Below, piece after piece: positions 59,027 to 64,000 of a DNA stretch of 64,000 nucleotides; the first letter of the stretch is position 1, and the number at the start of each line of letters is the position of its first letter. The notes beneath the pieces are model-generated. The model made no database searches. It was not told the DNA's origin and worked only from the letters and a program-made list of their open reading frames with translations. The translations under genes were made by a program, and so were the position numbers. The DNA is from Comamonas testosteroni (GTDB taxonomy: Bacteria > Pseudomonadota > Gammaproteobacteria > Burkholderiales > Burkholderiaceae_C), in NCBI RefSeq assembly GCF_030505195.1, contig NZ_CP129672.1, positions 682,001-746,000 of the forward strand. The letters run 5' to 3'.

Positions 59027-60013
59027 TTACTCGGCTTCGATCCTGGACGACTTCACCACCTGCGCCCAGTTGGCATATTCGGTCTTGACCATGGCCGCCA
59101 GTTGCTGCGGGCTCATATAGTCTGCCGTGGCGCCCTGCTCTTCGGCCTTTTTCTTGAAGGCGGGGTCCTGCACCACTTTCTTGATGTCGGCCGTCAGCTT
59201 GTCGATCACGGGCTGCGGCGTGGCCTTGGGCGCAAACACGGCAAACCAGGAGGTGGCGTTCACGCCCGGGTAGCCGGCTTCCGCCGTGGTGGGCACATTG
59301 GGCAGGCTGGGCAGGCGCTGCTTGCCCGTCACGGCCAGCACGCGCAGCTTGCCGCTTTGCACATGGGGCATGAAGGGAGGCGCGGTGCCGAAGGTCAGGT
59401 CCACCTGGCCGCCCAGCAGGTCCTGCAGCGCCGGCCCCGTGCCCTTGTAGGGCACGTGCACCATCTTCACGCCGGCCTGCTGCTCCAGCATGGCACCCGT
59501 CACATGCTGCAGCGAGCCGTTGCCCGACGAGGCGTAGTTGAGCTTGCCGGGGTTGGCCTTGGTGTAGCTCACCAGCTCGGCCAGCGTCTTCACCGGCAGC
59601 TCGGAGCGCACCACGATGATCTGCGGCGCCGACAACACATTGGCCACGGGGGCAAAGTCGCCTTGCTCCCAGCTTCTGGCCTTGGTCAGATGCGGGGAGA
59701 TGACGTGGTAGCCCGAGTACTGCATCAGCAGCGTGTAGCCGTCGGCATCGGCACGCTTGACCAGATTGGCGGCGATGGCGCCGTTGCCGCCGCCCTTGTT
59801 GTCCACCACCACCGATTGTCCGATCACCGGCGCCAGCGCCTGTGCGGCCATGCGGCCGGCCAGATCGGTGGTGCCACCTGCGGCTGCGGGCACGATCATC
59901 AGCACGGTTTTGCTGGGATAGCTGCCTTGGGCCATGGCCGGGGCGCTGGCAAGGCCGACCGCGGCAGCGGCCGTCGCAAGCATGAAATGAAGGCGTTGAC
60001 GTTGAACAGTCAT
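59027..60013 (-). CDS. Bug/TctC-family substrate-binding protein
   Basis: The product has 328 residues, AGGAG upstream. Signal peptide with cut after AMA (about residue 28). Family hallmarks: YPSKTVLMIVPAAAGGTTDL, VVDNKGGGNGAIAANLV, LNYASSGNGSLQHVTGAM, HVPYKGTGPALQDLLGGQVD. Periplasmic; binds a carboxylate, perhaps the substrate of the CoA-transferase/lyase pair next to it. No membrane partners are in the window. Confidence 0.9.
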   Translation of the reverse strand: MTVQRQRLHFMLATAAAAVGLASAPAMAQGSYPSKTVLMIVPAAAGGTTDLAGRMAAQALAPVIGQSVVVDNKGGGNGAIAANLVKRADADGYTLLMQYSGYHVISPHLTKARSWEQGDFAPVANVLSAPQIIVVRSELPVKTLAELVSYTKANPGKLNYASSGNGSLQHVTGAMLEQQAGVKMVHVPYKGTGPALQDLLGGQVDLTFGTAPPFMPHVQSGKLRVLAVTGKQRLPSLPNVPTTAEAGYPGVNATSWFAVFAPKATPQPVIDKLTADIKKVVQDPAFKKKAEEQGATADYMSPQQLAAMVKTEYANWAQVVKSSRIEAE

Positions 60014-60177
60014 GTTTGTCTCCTGATTGGAATGGGGACTTGCGCAGACAAGGGTGTACAGCGGGCATCTGTATTGGCCAGACACCATGCCTGGTCCGAA
60101 TTTGCGCAAGCCGTGGGGCGGTAAACCGCACCAGCTCCTTCCCCCGAAAGAGCCGATGCAGCGGGGCGAAAACCGTC

Positions 60178-61158
60178 TCAGGCCCTGGCCTGGGCGCGTT
60201 CCTTGATCTCGGCAAAATCCGCGGGCGGCTGGTGCAGATCCCAGCGCGCTCCGGCCTTGACGATCTGGCTGGGCGTCTCGTGGCCTATCAGTGCCGGCAG
60301 GCTGCGAGCAGCCGCCACGATGCGGGCCAGGTCTGTGCCGGTGTCATAGCCCATAAGCTGCAGCGCGTGCACGATCTCTTCGGTGCAGGCATTGCCCGAG
60401 GCACCTGGCGCATAGGGGCAGCCGCCCAGACCGCCAATCGAGGCGTCAAAGCGATCCGCACCCGCAGCAATGGAGGCCAGCACATTGGCCAGCGCCATGC
60501 CGCGCGTATTGTGGAAATGCAGGGTCAGCCCCAGCTGCTGCCAGCGCGACTTGAAGGCCAGGACCATGGAATGCACCTGGCTGGGATAGGCCATGCCCGT
60601 GGTGTCGCACAGCGTGATGCCCTGCACGCCCAGATCGGCAAAGCGCTGCACCCAGGCCAGCACTTCGGCCTCGGCCACATCGCCCTCCATGGGGCAGCCA
60701 AAGCAGCAGGAGAGCGACACGTTGACGGGCGTTGCCGCCTGCTGCGCCGTGGCGATCACCTGCCTGAGTGCCTCGAAGGACTGGCTGCGCTGCATGCGCA
60801 GATTGCAGAGGTTGTGCGTCTCGCTGACCGACATCACCAGATTGAGCTCGTCGGTCTGCGCCTCGATCGCACGCTCCGCGCCGCGCACATTGGGCACCAA
60901 AGCCGTGTAGACCGTGCCCGGCCAGCGTGCGATCTCGCGCATCACGATCTCGCCGTCGCGCAGGGCCGGGATGGCCTTGGGCGAGACAAAGGCCGTGACC
61001 TCGATCTTGGACAGACCCGCCTCGGACAGCGCGTTGACCAGCGCGATCTTGTCCTCGGTGGGCACAAAGGCCTGCTCCATCTGCAGACCGTCGCGCGTGC
61101 CCACTTCGTTCATGAAAATGCGGCGACCCGCACCATTCCAGACATTTGGCGTGCTCAT
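60178..61158 (-). CDS. Hydroxymethylglutaryl-CoA lyase-type enzyme
   Basis: The product has 326 residues, start overlapping the CoA-transferase stop (ATGA). Metal and catalytic pattern: NEVGTRDGLQ near 18, DTTGMAYPSQV near 197, LHFHNTRGMALANV near 225 with the His pair, GLGGCPYAPGASGNACTEEI near 258 with the active Cys. It splits a 3-hydroxyacyl-CoA to acetyl-CoA and a keto acid. The actual substrate is set by the partner and is unknown. Confidence 0.9.
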   Translation of the reverse strand: MSTPNVWNGAGRRIFMNEVGTRDGLQMEQAFVPTEDKIALVNALSEAGLSKIEVTAFVSPKAIPALRDGEIVMREIARWPGTVYTALVPNVRGAERAIEAQTDELNLVMSVSETHNLCNLRMQRSQSFEALRQVIATAQQAATPVNVSLSCCFGCPMEGDVAEAEVLAWVQRFADLGVQGITLCDTTGMAYPSQVHSMVLAFKSRWQQLGLTLHFHNTRGMALANVLASIAAGADRFDASIGGLGGCPYAPGASGNACTEEIVHALQLMGYDTGTDLARIVAAARSLPALIGHETPSQIVKAGARWDLHQPPADFAEIKERAQARA

Positions 61159-62387
61159 TGGATGATGCCTTTCTCGCGCAGCTGGGCGACCTGCTCGGCG
61201 CTCAGACCTATCTCGGCCAGCACGGCATCGGTGTCGTCGCCCACATGGGGGGCGCTGCTGCGCACCGTGCCCGGCGTCAGCGAAAGCTTGGGCACCACGC
61301 CAGGCACCTGCAGCTCGAAACCATCGCGGGTGCGCTGGGTCAGAATCATCTCGCGTGCCTGGTAATGCGGATCCTCGGCAATATCCTTGGCCGTGTAGAC
61401 CTTGCCGGCCGGCACGCGTGCTGCGCCCAGCTCGTCCATCACCGTCTGCACGCTGCGCGCCTGCGTCCAGGCGCCAATCGCGGCATCGATCTCGGCCACG
61501 CGCTGTACGCGGCCCGCGTTGTCTGCCAGATCGGGCGCATCGGCCAGATCCTGGCGGCCGATGGCCGCCATGAGCCTCTTGAAGATGGAGTCGCCATTGC
61601 CCGCCACCAGCACCCAGCCATCCTGGCAAGGGTAGGCATTCGAGGGCGCAATGCCCGGCAGCGCACTGCCGGCGGCCTCGCGCACGGCGCCAAAGGCGCT
61701 GTACTCGGGAATCAGACTTTCCATGATGTTGAACACGGCCTCATGCAGGGCCACGTCGATCACCTGGCCGGGGCCGCCGTTCACCTTGCGGTGGTACAGA
61801 GCCATCATCACGCCGATCACGCCGTGCAGGGCGGCCAGCGTATCGCCGATCGACACGCCCACGCGCACCGGCACCCGGCCCGGCTCGGCCGTCAGGTGGC
61901 GCAGCCCGCCCATGGCCTCGCCGATCACGCCAAAGCCCGGCAAATCGCGATAGGGGCCGGTCTGGCCATAGCCCGAAATGCGCAGGATCACCAGACCGGG
62001 GTTGATGGCATGCAGCTGCTCGGGCGACATGCCCCAGCCTTCCAGCGTACCGGGACGGAAGTTCTCGACCAGCACATCGGCTTCGGCAATCAGCTGACGC
62101 GCCACGGCCTGCGCCTCCTGCTGGCGCAGATCGAGAGCGACGGAGCGCTTGTTGCGCGACTGCACTTGCCACCAGACGGAGGTGCCTTCCTTGATCAAGC
62201 GCCAGTTGCGCAGCGGATCGCCCGCACCGGGCGCCTCGATCTTGATGACATCGGCACCAAACTCGCCCAGGGTCTTGCCGCAGAAGGGGCCGGCAATCAG
62301 CTGGCCCATTTCCACCACTTTCACGCCCTCCAGCGCGCGCGGCGTGGCAGTCTGTGTGGCGGGGTCTTGGATATTCATCGTCGTCAT
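61155..62387 (-). CDS. Family III (CaiB/BaiF) CoA-transferase
   Basis: The product has 410 residues; ATG at 62387. Hallmarks: LEGVKVVEMGQLIAGPFCGK, GADVIKIEAPGAGDPLR, NKRSVALDL, ISGYGQTGPYRDLPGFG and the catalytic Asp in SIGDTLAALHGVIG near residue 180. It transfers CoA between carboxylates, making the acyl-CoA that the lyase cuts. With the Bug protein and LysR gene it forms a small catabolic locus. Confidence 0.92.
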   Translation of the reverse strand: MTTMNIQDPATQTATPRALEGVKVVEMGQLIAGPFCGKTLGEFGADVIKIEAPGAGDPLRNWRLIKEGTSVWWQVQSRNKRSVALDLRQQEAQAVARQLIAEADVLVENFRPGTLEGWGMSPEQLHAINPGLVILRISGYGQTGPYRDLPGFGVIGEAMGGLRHLTAEPGRVPVRVGVSIGDTLAALHGVIGVMMALYHRKVNGGPGQVIDVALHEAVFNIMESLIPEYSAFGAVREAAGSALPGIAPSNAYPCQDGWVLVAGNGDSIFKRLMAAIGRQDLADAPDLADNAGRVQRVAEIDAAIGAWTQARSVQTVMDELGAARVPAGKVYTAKDIAEDPHYQAREMILTQRTRDGFELQVPGVVPKLSLTPGTVRSSAPHVGDDTDAVLAEIGLSAEQVAQLREKGIIQ

Positions 62388-62562
62388 GCGTTTGTCTCTT
62401 GTTGGTCTCTTGCTACCTGTCTTGCTGTGCCGCTTTGCGTTGACCAGCACCAGGCAAGGCGGCTTTTCAAGCATATTGCCCTTGAAGAGCAGTCCTGCAA
62501 AACGCTGAAATGCGAAGCTGCCATCGCATTTGGGCATAGCCAGGCGGGATAATGCATGCCTC
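62388..62562. promoter_or_regulatory. Divergent control region of the CoA-transferase and LysR genes
   Basis: The 175-base gap separates the CoA-transferase unit from lysR, the usual place of a LysR operator. I see no clear T-N11-A site or strong promoter by eye. Confidence 0.45.
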
Positions 62563-63477
62563 ATGAAACTGGACCCGATCACCCTGCGCCTGTTTGTGGC
62601 CGTGATGGAAGAAAACGCCATCGCGCGTGCCGCTGCACGCGAGCACATCGCCCCCTCGGCCGCCAGCCGGCGTCTGGCCGAGCTGGAGGATCAGCTGCAG
62701 CTTGAGCTGTTCACACGCAGCAACCGGGGCAGCCAGCCCACGGCCGCCGCCTACGCCCTGCTGAACATGGCGCGCGGCGTGCTCAACGAGCTGGACGGCA
62801 TCGCCACGCAGATGAAGGACTATGCCCAGGGCGGCGAGCAAGGCCTGCGCGGTCATGTGCGCGTGATGGCCAATATTTCCAGCATCACCCAGTTTCTGCC
62901 CGCCCAGCTGCAAAGCTTTCTGAGCCGGCACCCGCTGGTGGACGTGCGGCTGCAGGAGCGCGTGAGCACCGACATCGCGCGCGCCGTGGCCGACAACGAA
63001 GCCGACATCGGCCTGCTCAACAACGGCAGCTACGGCAGCAAGATCAGCCTGCGCCCCTATCGCCGGGACAGGCTGGCCGTGGTCATGCCCCAATCCCATC
63101 CGCTGGCCGGCGAGCACAGGCTGCGCCTGGAGCAGGTCATCGAGCATGATCTGATCGGCATGCATGCCGACAGCGCGCTCAACCATCTCATCACCCGCTC
63201 TGCCGCCGATCTGGGCCTGCAGCCGCGCCTGCGCATGAAGGTGACGGGCTATGACGCCCTGTGCCTGATGGTGGCCGCCGGCCTGGGCGTGGGCATTCTT
63301 CCCGAGGGCAGCGCCCATATCTACATGGGCGCCCTGCCCTTGCGCTGCATCCGCCTGGACGAAGCCTGGGCCGAGCGCCAACTCATGCTCTGCGTACGCT
63401 CCCAGGACGCACTCTCGCCCGTCGCACAACTGCTGGTCGAGCACCTGTGCCAGAGCGCCTCAACCGATAAAGACTGA
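62563..63477 (+). CDS. LysR-family regulator
   Basis: The product has 304 residues, ATG at 62563 (MKLDPITLRLFVAVMEE). N-terminal HTH at about 5-62 (AIARAAAREHIAPSAASRRL, AELEDQLQLELFTRS); effector domain in the rest (VRVMANISSITQFLPAQL, GLGVGILPEG). It is divergent from the CoA-transferase, so it probably controls that locus in response to its substrate. Confidence 0.92.
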   Translation: MKLDPITLRLFVAVMEENAIARAAAREHIAPSAASRRLAELEDQLQLELFTRSNRGSQPTAAAYALLNMARGVLNELDGIATQMKDYAQGGEQGLRGHVRVMANISSITQFLPAQLQSFLSRHPLVDVRLQERVSTDIARAVADNEADIGLLNNGSYGSKISLRPYRRDRLAVVMPQSHPLAGEHRLRLEQVIEHDLIGMHADSALNHLITRSAADLGLQPRLRMKVTGYDALCLMVAAGLGVGILPEGSAHIYMGALPLRCIRLDEAWAERQLMLCVRSQDALSPVAQLLVEHLCQSASTDKD

Positions 63478-63481
63478 ACCC

Positions 63482-64000
63482 ATGCCCGAATTCGCACCGT
63501 TGCCAGCCCCCGGCCAAGCGCCACAGCACCCATCACTGAGCTGGGACATCTTCTGCCAGGTCATAGACAACTTTGGCGACGTGGGGGTGTGCTGGCGCAC
63601 GGCCGCAGAACTGGCCGCACGCGGCCAGCGGGTACGCCTGTGGATGGACGATGCCAGCGCCCTGCAATGGATGGCCCCTCAGCCCTGGCCGCCGGGCCTG
63701 AGCGTGCATGCCTGGCCCGCGCAAGCGGCCGACCTGCCGGCATCGGTTGGCGACGTGGTCATCGAGGCCTTCGGCTGCGAGATTCCCGCAGCATTTGTGA
63801 GCGCCATTGCTGACAAGGCATCGAAGAGCAAGCCCCCGCTCTGGATCAATCTCGAATACCTCTCGGCAGAAGACTATGTGGAGCGCTGCCATCGCCTGCC
63901 CTCACGCATCATGAGCGGCCCCGCCTCCGGGCTGACACGCTGGTTCTTCTACCCTGGCTTTACGGCGTCAACCGGCTCGCTGGTACGCGAGCAGAACCTG
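63482..64000 (+). CDS. earP: EF-P arginine rhamnosyltransferase (partial)
   Basis: The first 173 codons are visible; the gene runs off the right edge. The start (SWDIFCQVIDNFGDVGVCWR) with the Asp-Asn-Phe-Gly-Asp turn is the dTDP-rhamnose/EF-P contact of EarP, and LSAEDYVERCHRLPS follows. It rhamnosylates Arg32 of elongation factor P; efp is expected downstream. Confidence 0.92.
   Translation, partial: MPEFAPLPAPGQAPQHPSLSWDIFCQVIDNFGDVGVCWRTAAELAARGQRVRLWMDDASALQWMAPQPWPPGLSVHAWPAQAADLPASVGDVVIEAFGCEIPAAFVSAIADKASKSKPPLWINLEYLSAEDYVERCHRLPSRIMSGPASGLTRWFFYPGFTASTGSLVREQNL

Overview
The window is mostly a prophage (about 1 to 55,475) integrated beside a tRNA-Val gene. About 8.5 kb of betaproteobacterial chromosome follows on the right. 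The chromosomal genes (hupB-like HU, tRNA-Val, pgsA, uvrC, a Bug/TctC binding protein, an HMG-CoA-lyase/family III CoA-transferase pair, a LysR regulator and earP), the high GC and the intergenic AGCTACTAGCGCTTG-type repeats suggest Comamonadaceae (Comamonas/Delftia/Acidovorax relatives). The genus is inference. The left prophage end lies outside the window.

The prophage resembles a temperate short-tailed phage. It has a P22-type long portal, an N4-gp56-type capsid protein, an adaptor, a nozzle-like protein, tail fibres and large internal-virion-type proteins, and I see no sheath, tube or tape-measure gene. The minus strand carries the lytic programme. From right to left it runs: a Cro-like gene, Rha-type regulator, replication genes and nucleases (40.1-34.5 kb); two large virion-type proteins, one a 2,686-residue polyvalent protein (34.4-24.7 kb); holin, SAR endolysin and nested Rz/Rz1 (24.6-22.8 kb); terminase, portal, scaffold, CsrA-like protein, capsid, adaptors and tail fibres (18.3-1.2 kb); and a third internal-type protein running off the left edge. 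Three minus-strand units start with the same bipartite promoter motif (1235, 18287, 34467).

A low-GC insert (about 18.3-22.8 kb, plus strand) interrupts the late genes. It carries a 1,108-residue hydrolase-TPR-glycosyltransferase protein and a small coupled partner, a likely lysogenic-conversion cargo.

Immunity lies at 40.1-41.5 kb. A CI-like repressor faces the Cro-like gene. Two promoters, one leftward (cro/replication) and one rightward at 41,428, share the same operator geometry: two AGTCnGACT sites 24 bp apart, the second abutting the -10. The rightward promoter should drive a plus-strand early operon from 41.5 to 54.2 kb. Its contents are a vWA protein, a structured RNA region with a strong terminator, a DEDDh exonuclease, small membrane or exported proteins, an RdgC-FtsK-gamma fusion, a C5-cytosine methyltransferase with tandem repeats, a DPPH methyltransferase, a Gp37/68 protein, an MmcB-like nuclease and an excisionase. 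Most of its genes are separated by a repeated hairpin/T-tract/GGAG unit, so full expression probably needs antitermination. The integrase is convergent with the excisionase and lies next to three GTTGGTAGA arm-type repeats and the tRNA-Val attachment site.
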